From Serratia fonticola (lineage in GTDB: Bacteria > Pseudomonadota > Gammaproteobacteria > Enterobacterales > Enterobacteriaceae): a stretch of 64,000 bases of DNA. Made by a program: the position numbers and the translations under genes. Numbering within the stretch: position 1 is the first letter of the stretch; each line of letters opens with the position of its first letter. The notes below the pieces were generated by a model, which was not told where the DNA came from, searched no databases, and worked only from the letters and a program-made list of their open reading frames with translations. The stretch lies in assembly GCF_001006005.1 (NCBI RefSeq), contig NZ_CP011254.1, forward strand, positions 4,278,001-4,342,000. The letters run 5' to 3'. This document shows, one piece after another, positions 38,731 through 48,886 of this stretch.

Positions 38731-39057
38731 GGGTTCTCAGCTTAGAAGCAGTCATTTAACAGTAATAACAGATAAAATGCATAGACACGTCGAGTTGCCA
38801 TAAGTCGTGTTGTAGGTCGCCATCAGAATTTTTTGCTGGCCACGGGTTGCTTGAACGACTCGGTCTATGCGATGGTTTTCTGCCGTTTATAGTAGCGTAT
38901 TGTGACATTTTTCTTATGTAACAGGAAAACTCACCGCATTAAAACACCCTTTTTAGGCCTAAATCAGGTGCAGCTGTTGGTTATTTGGCCAAATCAAGTA
39001 AGAATCGACCTATAAGGTAGGCAGTGTTTTATTCGTTTATTGATTCAGGAGGTAACT
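38731..39057. other. lpxL / small membrane protein intergenic region
   Basis: About 330 bases with the divergent promoters of lpxL and the 53-aa gene. The right half is AT-rich. No other gene is supported. Confidence 0.5.
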
Positions 39058-39219
39058 ATGTTGGCATCATGGTTAAGCGCTGGGCTATTGGTGATCGGTG
39101 GGTTACTTGGCTGTCTTGGTGCCTATATGCAGTACAACCCCTTACTAGCCGTAGCGGGGGTCGGGCTGCTGGCTGGTGCGGTTATTTCCGGTGCTACGGA
39201 ATGGTCAAGCGGGCGCTAA
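39058..39219 (+). CDS. small membrane protein, 53 aa
   Basis: An ATG with AGGAGGTAACT (near-perfect Shine-Dalgarno) opens a 53-codon frame. Two Gly-rich hydrophobic helices (WLSAGLLVIGGLLGCLGAYM, then PLLAVAGVGLLAGAVISG) separated by MQYNP form a helical hairpin, a typical two-pass small membrane protein. No family is recognised. It is convergent with the OYE gene; its stop codon is part of a GCGGG / CCCGC hairpin (39208-39230) that may terminate both. Confidence 0.7.
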   Translation: MLASWLSAGLLVIGGLLGCLGAYMQYNPLLAVAGVGLLAGAVISGATEWSSGR

Positions 39220-39238
39220 ACACCCGCTTGAGGCCGTT

Positions 39239-40336
39239 TTAATGGTCTTTGAATAATCCTTTCACCCGGTGTGGTTCTGAGCGCCAATACTGTGGCGGAG
39301 CCTGCACTTGGGCCCCCAGTTTTGCGGCCGCGTGCCACGGCCAGCGTGGGTTATAGAGAATACCGCGCGCTAGCGCGACCATATCGGCCTGACCGGTGGC
39401 GACGATCGCTTCTGCCTGCTCCGGTTCGGTGATCAACCCCACGGCGATGGTTGGTATCCCTACTTTATGTTTGATGGTTTCGGCAAACGGCACCTGATAG
39501 TTCGGCCCCACCGGAATTTTTTGCTGCGGCGATAGGCCGCCGCTGGAAATATGAATGTAATCGCAGCCCAATTCCTTTAAAGCGCTGGTCAGCTCAACGG
39601 ACTGCTGTTCGTTCCAGCCCCCTTCAACCCAGTCACTGGCGGAAATCCGCACCCCAAGCGCTTTATTGGCCGGGAAGACTGCCCGCACCTCGCTGAAAAT
39701 CTCCAGCAACAATCGCATACGATTTTGTAGACATCCGCCGTATTGATCGGTGCGCTGATTGGCCAGTGGCGAAAGGAACTGATGCAACAGGTAACCATGC
39801 GCCCCGTGCAGTTCGATCAGATCGAAGCCGAGACGGTCGGCGCGCCGTGCCGCTGCAACAAACTGTGCCTTTAACTGCTCGATTTGCTCCAGGCTCATGG
39901 CCTGTGGAGCCTCATCCAGAGGGTTAAAGGGCTGATTGGAGGCAGAAAGTGTTTGCCAGCCGCCCTCACTCTTGGCCAACTGAGCCCCGCCTTGCCAGGG
40001 AAGGGCGCATGAAGCTTTGCGGCCAGCATGCCCCAGTTGGATCCCCAAAGGCATGGTAGCGTGTTTTTTTACGGCCTGAACCACGTCGGCAAGTGCTTGT
40101 TCGGTAGCGTCGTCCCAAAGGCCCAGATCCCCCGGAGAAATACGGCCTTCCGGTGAAACCGCAGTGGCTTCCACAATCAGCAAACCCGCCCCGGAAAGGG
40201 ATAGATGGCCGAGGTGCATTGTATGCCACTCGGTGGCTTTGCCGTTGTCGGCAGAGTACTGGCACATGGGGGCGATAATAATACGGTTAGGCAACCGCAG
40301 TAGCCCCAGGGTGATCGGAGTAAACAGCTGGCTCAT
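39239..40336 (-). CDS. NADH:flavin oxidoreductase, Old Yellow Enzyme family
   Basis: 365 residues from the ATG at 40336 (GAGGAAATT ahead). FMN-binding TIM barrel of the YqjM type: LPNRIIIAPMCQYSADNGKA carries the Cys that contacts FMN; ELHGAHGYLLHQFLSPLANQ has the substrate-binding His pair; DYIHISSGGL and VGLITEPEQAEAIVATGQ bind the phosphate. Reduces activated C=C bonds with NAD(P)H; natural substrate unknown. An insertion relative to the E. coli lpxL-trhO order. Confidence 0.9.
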   Translation of the reverse strand: MSQLFTPITLGLLRLPNRIIIAPMCQYSADNGKATEWHTMHLGHLSLSGAGLLIVEATAVSPEGRISPGDLGLWDDATEQALADVVQAVKKHATMPLGIQLGHAGRKASCALPWQGGAQLAKSEGGWQTLSASNQPFNPLDEAPQAMSLEQIEQLKAQFVAAARRADRLGFDLIELHGAHGYLLHQFLSPLANQRTDQYGGCLQNRMRLLLEIFSEVRAVFPANKALGVRISASDWVEGGWNEQQSVELTSALKELGCDYIHISSGGLSPQQKIPVGPNYQVPFAETIKHKVGIPTIAVGLITEPEQAEAIVATGQADMVALARGILYNPRWPWHAAAKLGAQVQAPPQYWRSEPHRVKGLFKDH

Positions 40337-40544
40337 AATTTCCTCAAGGTCCGTCAAAATTCGTTGCTACAACTTGCACTAGGCTTATCGGTATTTGCCA
40401 ATAACGTCAAGCTTTGTGCGGAAATCATTGCCGCTGGGTTAATGCTGTGTTGCCGCCTATTTTCGGGTATGATGTGCGCCGCGCGCGGGCTAACGGCCCG
40501 TGGGCACTCAATCAGTCACCTCCCGAAAGACAGGAAAGTACACC

Positions 40545-41597
40545 ATGCCAGTGTTACATAACCGAATTTCTAATGAGGAACTGAAGGCGCGTATGCTGGC
40601 CGAAACCGAGCCACGCACCACAGTTTCTTTTTATAAATATTTCACCATTGACGACCCCAAGGCATTTCGCGATAGCCTGTATATTCAGTTCGATAAACTG
40701 AAGGTGTTTGGCCGTATCTACGTGGCCAAAGAGGGCATCAATGCGCAAATCAGCGTACCGCAGAGTCACTTTGACGCGTTCAAAACCGTGCTGTTTGCTT
40801 CGTATCCGGCTCTGGATCAAGTGCGCCTGAATATTGCGCTGGAAGACGATGGCAAATCCTTTTGGGTACTGCGCTTGAAAGTGCGTGAACGTATTGTGGC
40901 CGACGGGATTGAAGATGAGACCTTCAACCCTGCCAATGTAGGTGAGTATCTGCAGGCCGATCGCGTTAACCAGATGATCGACGATCCGAATACGGTGTTC
41001 GTTGATATGCGCAACCACTATGAGTACGAGGTTGGGCACTTTGATAAGGCGATCGAAGTGCCTTCCGACACGTTCCGCGATCAGCTACCGATGGCAGTGG
41101 AGATGCTACAGGAGCAGAAAGACAAAAATATTGTCATGTACTGTACCGGTGGGATCCGTTGTGAGAAAGCCAGCGCCTATATGTTGCATAATGGCTTCAA
41201 AAACGTCTATCACGTGGAAGGCGGTATTATCGAATATGCCCGCCAGGCGAAGGCGCAAGGGTTGCCATTGAAGTTCATCGGCAAGAACTTTGTGTTTGAC
41301 GAGCGCATGGGGGAACGTATCTCAGAAGACGTGATTGCCAACTGCCATCAGTGCGGTGCGCCATGTGATACTCATACCAACTGCCTGAACGACGGCTGCC
41401 ATCTGCTGTTTATCCAGTGCCCAAGCTGTGCCGAGAAATTTGCTGGCTGTTGCAGCGAGACCTGCCGCGAAGAGTTGAAACTACCGCGTGAAGAACAGCG
41501 AGCCCGCCGGGCTGGCCGCGAGAATGGCGTGAAAATCTTCAATAAGTCCAAAGGGCTGTTGCAAACCACCATGCATATCCCAGAACCGAAAGAGTAA
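40545..41597 (+). CDS. trhO: tRNA uridine(34) hydroxylase TrhO (YceA)
   Basis: 350 residues, as in E. coli. N-terminal domain ([20 protein letters not shown]), rhodanese domain with active-site loop C200-T-G-G-I-R-C, and a C-terminal Cys-rich part ([26 protein letters not shown]) likely to bind zinc. It makes 5-hydroxyuridine at tRNA position 34, using O2 and not prephenate. Start at the ATG after AGGAAAGTACACC; the longer frame to 40500 is not conserved. Confidence 0.96.
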   Translation: MPVLHNRISNEELKARMLAETEPRTTVSFYKYFTIDDPKAFRDSLYIQFDKLKVFGRIYVAKEGINAQISVPQSHFDAFKTVLFASYPALDQVRLNIALEDDGKSFWVLRLKVRERIVADGIEDETFNPANVGEYLQADRVNQMIDDPNTVFVDMRNHYEYEVGHFDKAIEVPSDTFRDQLPMAVEMLQEQKDKNIVMYCTGGIRCEKASAYMLHNGFKNVYHVEGGIIEYARQAKAQGLPLKFIGKNFVFDERMGERISEDVIANCHQCGAPCDTHTNCLNDGCHLLFIQCPSCAEKFAGCCSETCREELKLPREEQRARRAGRENGVKIFNKSKGLLQTTMHIPEPKE

Positions 41598-41615
41598 GGG
41601 GACACATAAGTTAAG

Positions 41616-41656
41616 TAGGGCGCTGCTAAGCGGGCGCAGCATGCAGCGCCCCTACT
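41616..41656. repeat. dispersed palindromic repeat, copy 5 (compound)
   Basis: GTAGGGCGCTGC is followed by the full core GGGCGCAGCATGCAGCGCCC and CTAC at 41632-41655, so two units lie side by side. It sits between convergent trhO and yceI. Confidence 0.8.
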
Positions 41657-41687
41657 AATTCAGCGCCCTTGTTGTATAACGAATGTA

Positions 41688-42266
41688 TTACTTCTCGCGA
41701 ACGCCTTCGACCGAGATGATCAGCTCAACTTCTTGAGAAGCCGGGCCCAGGTCAGTGGTGATGCCAAAGTCTTTCAGCTTGATTTTACCGTTGGCTTCGA
41801 AACCAGCGCGGTAACCGCCCCAAGGATCCTTACCTTCGCCGACCAGTTTGGCTGCCAGTGTGACCGGCTTGGTCACGCCGTTCAACGTCAGGTTGCCGAC
41901 TACAGCATAACCTTCACCGTCTTTTTTCACTTCGGTAGAGGTAAAGGTAGCCTGCTTGTTCTTTTCAACGTTCAAGAAATCGGCGCTGCGCAGGTGTTTG
42001 TCACGCTCGGCGTGGTTGGTGTCTACGCTGGCTGTGTTGATGGTAACGTTGACTTTATCGTTAGCCGGGTCTTTTTCATCGAAGGTGAAGCCACCGTCAA
42101 AATCTTTGAAAGTGCCGTAAATCCAGCTGTAACCCAGGTGCTGGATGCGGAATTCGATAAAGGCGTGCTGGCCTTGTTTGTCGATTTTATAATTGGCAGC
42201 CAGAGCGGAACCGGCGTTTAACAGTAGGGCTCCTGCGGCCAGGCCTAATACGGTTTTCTTCAACAT
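41688..42266 (-). CDS. yceI: YceI family periplasmic protein
   Basis: 192 residues. Signal peptide ends GSALA near residue 23. The mature part is a lipocalin-like beta barrel of the YceI family ([52 protein letters not shown]), which binds long polyisoprenoids. It is co-oriented with yceJ, starting 26 bases after it, so they form an operon as in E. coli. Function in the cell is not settled. Confidence 0.95.
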   Translation of the reverse strand: MLKKTVLGLAAGALLLNAGSALAANYKIDKQGQHAFIEFRIQHLGYSWIYGTFKDFDGGFTFDEKDPANDKVNVTINTASVDTNHAERDKHLRSADFLNVEKNKQATFTSTEVKKDGEGYAVVGNLTLNGVTKPVTLAAKLVGEGKDPWGGYRAGFEANGKIKLKDFGITTDLGPASQEVELIISVEGVREK

Positions 42267-42292
42267 AGCAATATCTCCATAAATCCAAAGGG

Positions 42293-42847
42293 TTAATCGG
42301 TGCTGCGACCCAGCATCCGTTTCAAAGTAACATCACGATCAATAAAGTGATGTTTAAGCGCAGCCAGGGCGTGCAGTACCGAAAGCACGACGACGGCCCA
42401 AGCCAGATAAAGGTGGATAGTCCCGGCGGTGTCGGCCTGCTGTGGCAAACTGGTCACGCTAGCCGGTACGTCAAACCAGCCAAATACGCTGATTGCCTGA
42501 CCATCGGCCGTCGAGATCAGGTAGCCGCTGATCAGGATGGCGAACAGCACGGTGTAAAGTGCGATATGGGCGAGCACGGCACTGATACGCGTAAGACGGC
42601 TATAACTGGCCAGAGGCTTGGGCGGCGGCGAGATAAAGCGCCAAACCACTCGTACCACCATGACGATAAACAGCAGCGTGCCAATACTTTTGTGGATCTC
42701 CGGCGCCTGGTGATACCAAACGTCGTAGTAACCCAGCGTCACCATCCATAATCCGAGGGCGAACATGCCGTAAACGGTCAGCGCCACCAGCCAGTGGATC
42801 AGTACAGAAACGTGACCAAAGCGGTCGGCGGTATTTTTCCAGAGCAT
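42293..42847 (-). CDS. yceJ: cytochrome b561 YceJ
   Basis: 184 residues, four membrane segments, with conserved histidines positioned for heme b ligation ([67 protein letters not shown]). A diheme inner-membrane cytochrome b561 of the bacterial type, possibly a superoxide or quinone oxidoreductase. Upstream member of the yceJ-yceI operon. Confidence 0.94.
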   Translation of the reverse strand: MLWKNTADRFGHVSVLIHWLVALTVYGMFALGLWMVTLGYYDVWYHQAPEIHKSIGTLLFIVMVVRVVWRFISPPPKPLASYSRLTRISAVLAHIALYTVLFAILISGYLISTADGQAISVFGWFDVPASVTSLPQQADTAGTIHLYLAWAVVVLSVLHALAALKHHFIDRDVTLKRMLGRSTD

Positions 42848-43275
42848 CAGTTTTCCTTACAAAACTCATTTACCGACAGCAATACTTAAACTTTAAGAAA
42901 CATAAATCAATAATAAATTTAACTAAGTTACTGCATAAAAATATTAATCAGTAGATTTGTTTGAGTTGTGGCAAGTTGGTCAAAGGAATCGTCGGAGAGG
43001 GCGTTTTTTTGGCAATGCTGGAGAAACGCTGGCCAATTGAAATCTATCGACTTTATTCTTCATTGTCAGCTTTTGTCATTTTTCGTAAATACCATCAGAA
43101 ACCTTGGCAAATAATTGAATAACGACTAGCGTCGATTATTTGTTCGCCCTGTCAACCAGGATTAGTTTAATTCCTTCAGCAACTTGAGGGTAATATGCCT
43201 GCGACAGCAAGGAATAATTTGCTAACATGTATTTATCAATGGCTCTGGTGGGCCAGTATCACACAAGGAATTTTC
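42848..43275. other. divergent promoter region yceJ / tqsA
   Basis: About 430 AT-rich bases. The frame of tqsA stays open back to 43195 but that part is not conserved. No RNA gene could be assigned. Confidence 0.5.
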
Positions 43276-44334
43276 ATGGGCATACCCGAGTTTAATGACC
43301 GCAAGCTACGTTTGATTATGATGCTGGCTATGCTGGTGGTGATCCTGGCTGGCATCAAGGCGGCGGCAGATATTGTGGTGCCATTCCTGCTGGCGGTGTT
43401 CTTGGCCATCGTGTTAAACCCGCTGGTGCTGCTACTGGAACGCTTTCGTGTGCCCAGAGCGCTGGGGGTGACGCTGTTGGTGATTGCCATCGTCGTGCTG
43501 TTGCTGACCCTGGTCGGCATGCTGGGTGCTTCATTAAATGAGTTTGCTCGCTCCTTGCCACAGTATCGGGGCATGATGCTGGAGAAGCTGGGTGAGTTGC
43601 AATACCAGGCGCAACGCTTCAATCTGGATATTAACTTCTCGGCAGATGCGGTGGTCAAATACGTCGATCCTGGTGCCACCATGAACTTGGTGACCCGCCT
43701 GCTGGGGCACCTTTCCGGGGCGATGACCAGCATCTTCCTGTTATTGATGACGGTGGTCTTTATGCTGTTTGAGGTGAAGGTATTGCCCTTTAAGCTGCAG
43801 CAGGCGCTGGATAATCCCACCGAAGGGATGGCCACTATCCGCCGGGCCTTGCAAGGGGTCACACACTATTTGGTGATCAAGACCGCCATCAGTCTGGCAA
43901 CTGGCCTGATCGTCTGGGGCTTTCTGAGCTGGGTTGGCGTTCGTTTTGCCTTTATCTGGGGCATGATGGCGTTCATGTTCAACTATGTGCCCAATATTGG
44001 TTCGATCATTGCTGCTATTCCGCCGCTGATCCAGGCTTTGCTGTTTAACGGCTTTGCCGATGCAGTCGTGGTGGCTGCGGGCTATATTCTAATCAACCTG
44101 ATCATCGGTAATATGCTGGAACCGCGGATCATGGGCCGTGGGCTGGGGCTTTCTACGCTGGTGGTGTTCCTTTCCCTGATCTTCTGGGGCTGGCTGATGG
44201 GGCCCGTGGGGATGTTGCTTTCGGTCCCCTTGACCATTATTGCGCGCATCACGTTGGAAACCATGGACGGAGGACGCAAGGTGGCCATGCTCCTCGGTGA
44301 TGGACGCCAGATAAACGAAATCACGCCGAAATAA
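43276..44334 (+). CDS. tqsA: AI-2E family transporter TqsA
   Basis: 352 residues (E. coli 344). Eight-helix PerM-family membrane protein, nearly identical to E. coli TqsA in the C-terminal half (NMLEPRIMGRGLGLSTLVVF; GWLMGPVGMLLSVPLTII). Reported to affect autoinducer-2 export and biofilm formation. The start is the ATG at 43276 after AAGGAATTTTC; the upstream open frame is not conserved. Not adjacent to yceJ in E. coli, so it is an insertion in this order. Confidence 0.93.
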   Translation: MGIPEFNDRKLRLIMMLAMLVVILAGIKAAADIVVPFLLAVFLAIVLNPLVLLLERFRVPRALGVTLLVIAIVVLLLTLVGMLGASLNEFARSLPQYRGMMLEKLGELQYQAQRFNLDINFSADAVVKYVDPGATMNLVTRLLGHLSGAMTSIFLLLMTVVFMLFEVKVLPFKLQQALDNPTEGMATIRRALQGVTHYLVIKTAISLATGLIVWGFLSWVGVRFAFIWGMMAFMFNYVPNIGSIIAAIPPLIQALLFNGFADAVVVAAGYILINLIIGNMLEPRIMGRGLGLSTLVVFLSLIFWGWLMGPVGMLLSVPLTIIARITLETMDGGRKVAMLLGDGRQINEITPK

Positions 44335-44337
44335 GGC

Positions 44338-44979
44338 TTAAACGGCGGCCCGCAGTTCTAACGAAGCCGAACCCACCGGCTTAAAGGTGGTGGGTTCTGG
44401 CGGATAGAAATAACGCAGTATGTTATACAGTGAATAAAATTCCAGCCGGTTACGCACGTTGATTTTCTCGGTGATATGGCGTTTATGTACGTACACCGTA
44501 TGGGCGCTGATCTGTAATTTCTTGGCGATGCGATAATTCGGCATTTCGGACATCCAATAGCGCATTACCGTCAACTCTTGCGGGCTGAAAAGCGAATGAG
44601 CCTCTTCATCCTTCATTAGCTCACTTGGGATTTTACTTAGCGTTTTTAGCGCAATGGGTAGCACGGTTTTGTTGAATAAAAAAGTATTGCTGGCAATACG
44701 CAGCGGGCTTTCACTGTAGGGATAAGGAACATCCAGATAAATATATACCGTTGCACGCCAGGCCGCCGTGATAAACGCTGAAAGCAGTTGATTGTCTGTT
44801 GTGCAGCGGCAGTAGTTGGACAGATTCACCAAAATATGGTTGGGTTTGAAACTGGCCAGTAGAGGAAGCGCGGTGTCGATGTCTGGGCAGCAGTTTACTG
44901 ACGCAAACACGTTGTCAGTAAAGTGGTTGGCGATCCCAATACGAGTGAAACAGCATTCGTCCACAACGAGTAGTTTCAT
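44338..44979 (-). CDS. LuxR/FixJ-type regulator with degenerate receiver
   Basis: 213 residues. The N-terminal half has the receiver layout (MKLLVVDECCFTRIGIANHF) but the phospho-acceptor strand reads ILVNLSNY, with Asn in place of Asp. The C-terminal LuxR helix-turn-helix is intact (SPQELTVMRYWMSEMPNYRI; QISAHTVYVHKRHITEKINV). RcsA/BglJ-like organisation, suggesting regulation by partner proteins rather than phosphorylation. The nearest relative is unknown. It is convergent with tqsA, the stops 3 bases apart, with a 215-base AT-rich upstream region. Confidence 0.82.
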   Translation of the reverse strand: MKLLVVDECCFTRIGIANHFTDNVFASVNCCPDIDTALPLLASFKPNHILVNLSNYCRCTTDNQLLSAFITAAWRATVYIYLDVPYPYSESPLRIASNTFLFNKTVLPIALKTLSKIPSELMKDEEAHSLFSPQELTVMRYWMSEMPNYRIAKKLQISAHTVYVHKRHITEKINVRNRLEFYSLYNILRYFYPPEPTTFKPVGSASLELRAAV

Positions 44980-45193
44980 AGTGACGTCCTTGTTGAAGAT
45001 ACAAAAGGGCTAGAGCCTAATTATGTAAAATAGGCCTTACCCGGTTGTGGGATCAATTCGGAAATCCAGTGGCTATAGGAAGATATTTCCGTCTATAACC
45101 TATTTTTCAGGAATATCAGTATATTAGCGGGATTTCATTGTTGGAGGTTTCCCCTGCCGCTGGCCAGAGCGGGGCGAACAGGGGCTTGATCGG

Positions 45194-46306
45194 TCAGAAA
45201 CGCCGCAGGCTGAAGGGCGTGATATCCAGGGATGAAGGCTTATCTTGCGCAAACAGCGCGGCTATCTCACCCAGTACGCTGGCAAACTTAAAGCCGTGGC
45301 CACTCAGACCGGTGATCACCATCAGGTGTTGGCAGTCAGGCAGGGTGTCGATGATAAAGTCTTCATCCGGGCTCATATCATAGCTACAGGCTTCACCGTG
45401 CAGACAGACGCCAAGCCCTGGCAGGAAGTGGCGCAGAAAGCCGAATACTTCGGTACCGTCGCTGGCCAGGGAGCCGAACGGCTTGCGCTGATCTGCTGTC
45501 TCCATCGGTTGTCCACCATCATGTTTACCGATCTTTAAGCCGTCATTCTCGGATGGGAAACCGTAGTAGTGGCAGCCGTCTTGCGCTTCAACGGTGAAAG
45601 CCGGAAAACGGTTGTTTTCGCTGTAACGGCCATCGGCCTGATACCAGGAAAACACCTTACGCACCGGTGAAATTGGAAGCTGTGGTAACAGATTTTTAAC
45701 CCAGGTACCCGCGCAGACCACGGCTTTACGCCCTTGGTAGCGCCCCTCTGAAGTAACGACCTCAACACCTTGCTCGATTGGCTCGATGGCGGTTACCGGG
45801 CAATTGAACAGTTGGGCGCAGCCCGCTTCTCTGGCCAATTTGACGTAGCTGGCAACAATCAGTTCCGAGCGCAGTATTCCTGCATCGGGTTCGAACAGGC
45901 CGACATAACCTGCTGGCGCAGTGAATTCTTGCCAGCGTTGTTGGATCTGTTCGGCGCTCAGTAACTCGGTATTAAGGTTAAAGTTTTTGGCACTGCGCTG
46001 TGCTGTGGTGACAAATTCACTGTCTTGTGGCCCAAGTGTGAGCACGCCACAGGGATGAAACAGCTTGTCGCCGCTTTTCTGCTCTAATCCGTTCCACAGT
46101 GCCTGGGCACGCAGCAGAAAAGGCACATATTTTTCGCCTTCGCCGTAGGCATGGCGGATGATGCGGGTATCGCCGTGGTGGCTGCCCTGACGGTGCGGGG
46201 GGAAAGCGCTATCGATCATTAAGACCTTAAGGCCTGCGGCTGTCGCATAATAGCCTGCAGCAGCCCCAACCGAGCCGCTACCCACGATGATCAAGTCATA
46301 TTCCAC
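45194..46306 (-). CDS. solA: N-methyl-L-tryptophan oxidase SolA
   Basis: 370 residues (E. coli 372). FAD-binding [10 protein letters not shown] near residue 9, substrate-side motifs [17 protein letters not shown] and [20 protein letters not shown] (VVCAGTW), and the flavin-linking Cys near residue 305 in [17 protein letters not shown] sarcosine-oxidase-like flavoenzyme that demethylates N-methyl amino acids. Starts at a GTG at 46306 with AAAGGA upstream; longer frames are not conserved. Followed by bssS, as in E. coli. Confidence 0.95.
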   Translation of the reverse strand: MEYDLIIVGSGSVGAAAGYYATAAGLKVLMIDSAFPPHRQGSHHGDTRIIRHAYGEGEKYVPFLLRAQALWNGLEQKSGDKLFHPCGVLTLGPQDSEFVTTAQRSAKNFNLNTELLSAEQIQQRWQEFTAPAGYVGLFEPDAGILRSELIVASYVKLAREAGCAQLFNCPVTAIEPIEQGVEVVTSEGRYQGRKAVVCAGTWVKNLLPQLPISPVRKVFSWYQADGRYSENNRFPAFTVEAQDGCHYYGFPSENDGLKIGKHDGGQPMETADQRKPFGSLASDGTEVFGFLRHFLPGLGVCLHGEACSYDMSPDEDFIIDTLPDCQHLMVITGLSGHGFKFASVLGEIAALFAQDKPSSLDITPFSLRRF

Positions 46307-46405
46307 GTGCCATGTCCTTTCTTTGATGTGTCGCTGATGGCGGATATGATAAGAGTTTGGCGGCGGTAATGCATCAGGAACCGATGCGGGCCGATACAAA
46401 AGAAA

Positions 46406-46431
46406 AGGCGCCGGTTATTTGCCGACGCCTT
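46406..46431 (-). terminator. terminator of bssS
   Basis: AAGGCG / CGCCTT stem with a long loop, preceded by an A-run that reads as T on the minus strand, 20 bases 3' of bssS. Confidence 0.7.
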
Positions 46432-46451
46432 AGCGGTTGAGGGTGAATGGG

Positions 46452-46706
46452 TTAATGTTTTCTTCGATCAAGGTCTAAATAATCCGTAGATTCTATCTTG
46501 GCGATGCCAGCCTCTAAAATATTGATCAATTGGCGGGCAACGTCTGTGGTTAGCCAAAGAGTCCGATCCACTTGCGCTTCTTCGGCTGTTTGGTCTAGTG
46601 AAGACAGGTAATGAAGGCGAATCATCATGGCATCATAAACATCGACGGTACTGATATCCCAGCCAACAAGCGGATGTGTCTGTATTACTTCATCATTTCT
46701 GTCCAT
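46452..46706 (-). CDS. bssS: biofilm regulator BssS (YceP)
   Basis: 84 residues, as in E. coli BssS: RNDEVIQTHPLVGWDISTVD at the start, TLWLTTDVARQLINILEAGI near the end. A small cytoplasmic protein that influences biofilm formation through indole and AI-2 signalling in E. coli; mechanism unknown. Same order (solA-bssS-dinI) as in E. coli. Confidence 0.95.
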   Translation of the reverse strand: MDRNDEVIQTHPLVGWDISTVDVYDAMMIRLHYLSSLDQTAEEAQVDRTLWLTTDVARQLINILEAGIAKIESTDYLDLDRRKH

Positions 46707-46871
46707 AAAGACCCCTTATCAAGTAGTGACTAGCTGGAGTTACTAACGAGGATCAATGCGTCTCATCTTCATGGTGAGCTTTTACAGTATACGCATCCGA
46801 GATCTGGCGTGGGGTGTTTTCCTGCGGTTTATTGCAAATAAATATTTTTTGCGCAATTAATCGGCAAATGG

Positions 46872-46898
46872 TTGGGGCGCTGCATGCTGCGCCCGTTC
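46872..46898. repeat. dispersed palindromic repeat, copy 6
   Basis: GGGCGCTGCATGCTGCGCCC, the most perfect copy in the window (both arms intact), just 3' of the 92-aa gene on the minus strand. Confidence 0.85.
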
Positions 46899-46903
46899 AA
46901 ATA

Positions 46904-47182
46904 TTACTCTTCGGATGCAGGAGGAAGTTGCACGTGCGCATGACTTTCTAATTCGGCTGCAAGATGGGCGAAATGCATTTGCATTTCAGGATCGCGGTTC
47001 TGATTTTGTGCTTCCAGTTTCAGGCTGTGGATCAGCAACTGGTTGGCTTTGTCATTCAAGCCAAAAGACAAATAAGAGAAAGCGACCTCGAGCACGCTCA
47101 GCCGCCGTTTTTGATCGGCGATCAGGGCCAGCAACTCGCCAAAGGTCATCGCTTCTTCGGGCTTGCCTTTATCCGGAACCAT
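46904..47182 (-). CDS. hypothetical protein, 92 aa
   Basis: A helical, cytoplasmic-looking protein: EEAMTFGELLALIADQKRRL and VAFSYLSFGLNDKANQLLIH suggest two or three helices, with an acidic C terminus. No signal peptide or family recognised. Ribosome binding site AAAGGTG. It lies between bssS and dinI where E. coli has nothing, but the protein-like composition and the palindromic repeat right after its stop support a real gene. Confidence 0.7.
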   Translation of the reverse strand: MVPDKGKPEEAMTFGELLALIADQKRRLSVLEVAFSYLSFGLNDKANQLLIHSLKLEAQNQNRDPEMQMHFAHLAAELESHAHVQLPPASEE

Positions 47183-47316
47183 TGTTTACACCTTTGTTGC
47201 ACCATAAGTCGTCTAATCATTACAGACCACAAGTGCTGTTTCTTCCAGGGAAAAGGGCAATACGGCGGAAACAAAAAAGCCGGAGAGCGACCCCCGGCAA
47301 CAACTACATTGCAGAA

Positions 47317-47556
47317 TTATTCTGCACTGAACCAATCGTCGGCACTTTCCCAGGTTTCCTGGAGTATCTCCTCGATCAGGTCTTTATCTGTTTTGGCACC
47401 GCCCATTACTGAAAGGCCATTGGCACCGGCATAACGGATCTGGACGGTAGTGTTAGGAAACTGGCGATTGACCCGTTTACTGAATTCGCCGGTCAGGGCT
47501 TCGATTGCCCCCGGCGGCAGTGGTTTGGTTTTATCTATAGTGACTTCAACACGCAT
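47317..47556 (-). CDS. dinI: DNA damage-inducible protein DinI
   Basis: 79 residues (E. coli 81): MRVEVTIDKTKPLPPGAIEA to the acidic end ILQETWESADDWFSAE. DinI binds RecA and tunes the SOS response (stabilises filaments at low ratio, inhibits at high). A LexA box sits just upstream. Same location before pyrC as in E. coli. Confidence 0.96.
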   Translation of the reverse strand: MRVEVTIDKTKPLPPGAIEALTGEFSKRVNRQFPNTTVQIRYAGANGLSVMGGAKTDKDLIEEILQETWESADDWFSAE

Positions 47557-47575
47557 AATTGCCCCCGGAACTGTC

Positions 47576-47595
47576 TACTGGATATTTATACAGTT
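47576..47595. promoter_or_regulatory. LexA (SOS) box upstream of dinI
   Basis: On the minus strand it reads AACTGTATAAATATCCAGTA: CTG-N10-CAG with an AT-rich core, 20 bases upstream of the dinI start, matching the SOS operator. DinI is a known LexA regulon member. Confidence 0.88.
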
Positions 47596-47630
47596 AACTA
47601 GCGCCGGAGGCAAGAGCAGAAATAAAATAT

Positions 47631-48680
47631 TTAGCAGTCGGTCACTGACCAGTTGATGGTCTCACCGGCCAGGAAGGGCACCACGGCTTCATTACCCAAA
47701 GTGATCTCCTCTGGCTGGGCCACCGGCAGGCGTTGCAGCGTGATAAAGTCCTGGTTCACCGGCAAGCCGTAGAAGCGGGGGCCATTCAGCGAGCTGAAGG
47801 CTTCCAGATGCTCCAGCGCGCCTAATTGCTCAAACACGGTGGCGTAGGCGGGCATCGCGTTTGGGGCGTTGAATACCCCTGCACAGCCACAGCTGGTCTC
47901 TTTACGGTGTTTGGCATGAGGTGCCGAGTCGGTGCCGAGGAAGAAGCGGTCACAACCGCTGGCAATGGCGCTGCGTAACGCTTCCTGATGGATGTTACGC
48001 TTGAGGATTGGCAGGCAGAACAGGTGTGGCCGGATCCCGCCTACCAGCATGTGGTTGCGGTTAAACATCAGGTGCTGCGGCGTAATGGTGGCACCAAGGA
48101 AACGATTGCCTTCCTGCACGTACTGAGCGGCTTCCCGGGTGGTGATATGCTCGAATACGATTTTCAACTCCGGGAACTGGCGGCGAACCGGCTCCATCAC
48201 CTGTTCGATAAAGCGAGCCTCGCGATCGAAGATATCCACGCTGGCATCGGTGACTTCGCCATGGATCAGCAGCGGCATACCGATCTTCTGCATCTGCTCA
48301 AGCAGGGGATAAATCCCGGCCACATCGCTCACGCCGTGGCTGGAGTTGGTGGTGGCATTGGCTGGATAGAGCTTGGCAGCGGTAAATACCCCTTGCTCAA
48401 ACCCGTTGACCAGCTCAGCCGCAGCCAGTGAATCCGTCAGGTAGCAGGTCATCAACGGCGTGAAGTCATGTTCTGCGGGGAGGGCTGCCAGAATACGTTC
48501 ACGATAGCTACGTGCCGCGGCAACGGTGGTGATCGGTGGGGCCAGGTTCGGCATCACAATCGCCCGGCCAAACACCTGACTGGTATAGGGCAGAACCGTT
48601 TTCAGCATGTCGTCGTCACGCAAATGGATATGCCAGTCGTCAGGGCGGCGGATTTTCAGGGCTTGGGGTTGTGCGGTCAT
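47631..48680 (-). CDS. pyrC: dihydroorotase PyrC
   Basis: 349 residues (E. coli 348). Metal ligands H17 and H19 in DDWHIHLRD, carboxylated K103 in [14 protein letters not shown], later HGEVTD and [13 protein letters not shown]. Converts carbamoyl-aspartate to dihydroorotate in UMP synthesis. It is the last gene before the rne side: the E. coli genes between pyrC and rne (yceB to flg) are absent here. A PurR-like site lies upstream. Confidence 0.97.
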   Translation of the reverse strand: MTAQPQALKIRRPDDWHIHLRDDDMLKTVLPYTSQVFGRAIVMPNLAPPITTVAAARSYRERILAALPAEHDFTPLMTCYLTDSLAAAELVNGFEQGVFTAAKLYPANATTNSSHGVSDVAGIYPLLEQMQKIGMPLLIHGEVTDASVDIFDREARFIEQVMEPVRRQFPELKIVFEHITTREAAQYVQEGNRFLGATITPQHLMFNRNHMLVGGIRPHLFCLPILKRNIHQEALRSAIASGCDRFFLGTDSAPHAKHRKETSCGCAGVFNAPNAMPAYATVFEQLGALEHLEAFSSLNGPRFYGLPVNQDFITLQRLPVAQPEEITLGNEAVVPFLAGETINWSVTDC

Positions 48681-48759
48681 GGTGCAGAGCTCCGGCGGTC
48701 AAAAAATCTTAATAAAAGCGAATAAACGAGGGTTATTCACGCCGGGGTGAAAGGATAAG

Positions 48760-48775
48760 CGGAAAACGTTTTGGA
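48760..48775. promoter_or_regulatory. PurR-like operator upstream of pyrC
   Basis: CGGAAAACGTTTTGGA, a near palindrome around ACGT with the core AAACGTTT of PurR operators (consensus ACGCAAACGTTTGCGT), about 80 bases upstream of the pyrC start. E. coli pyrC is repressed by PurR, so this fits. Confidence 0.65.
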
Positions 48776-48886
48776 TGCATCTGTTAGTTAATGACAAGTT
48801 GAAATCAATTGGCTTACGCGATCGGAGCAACTTGAGGCATTGGACATTAACAAACTGAAAAGGAGGGCCTGAGTGTTCAGTAGTAA

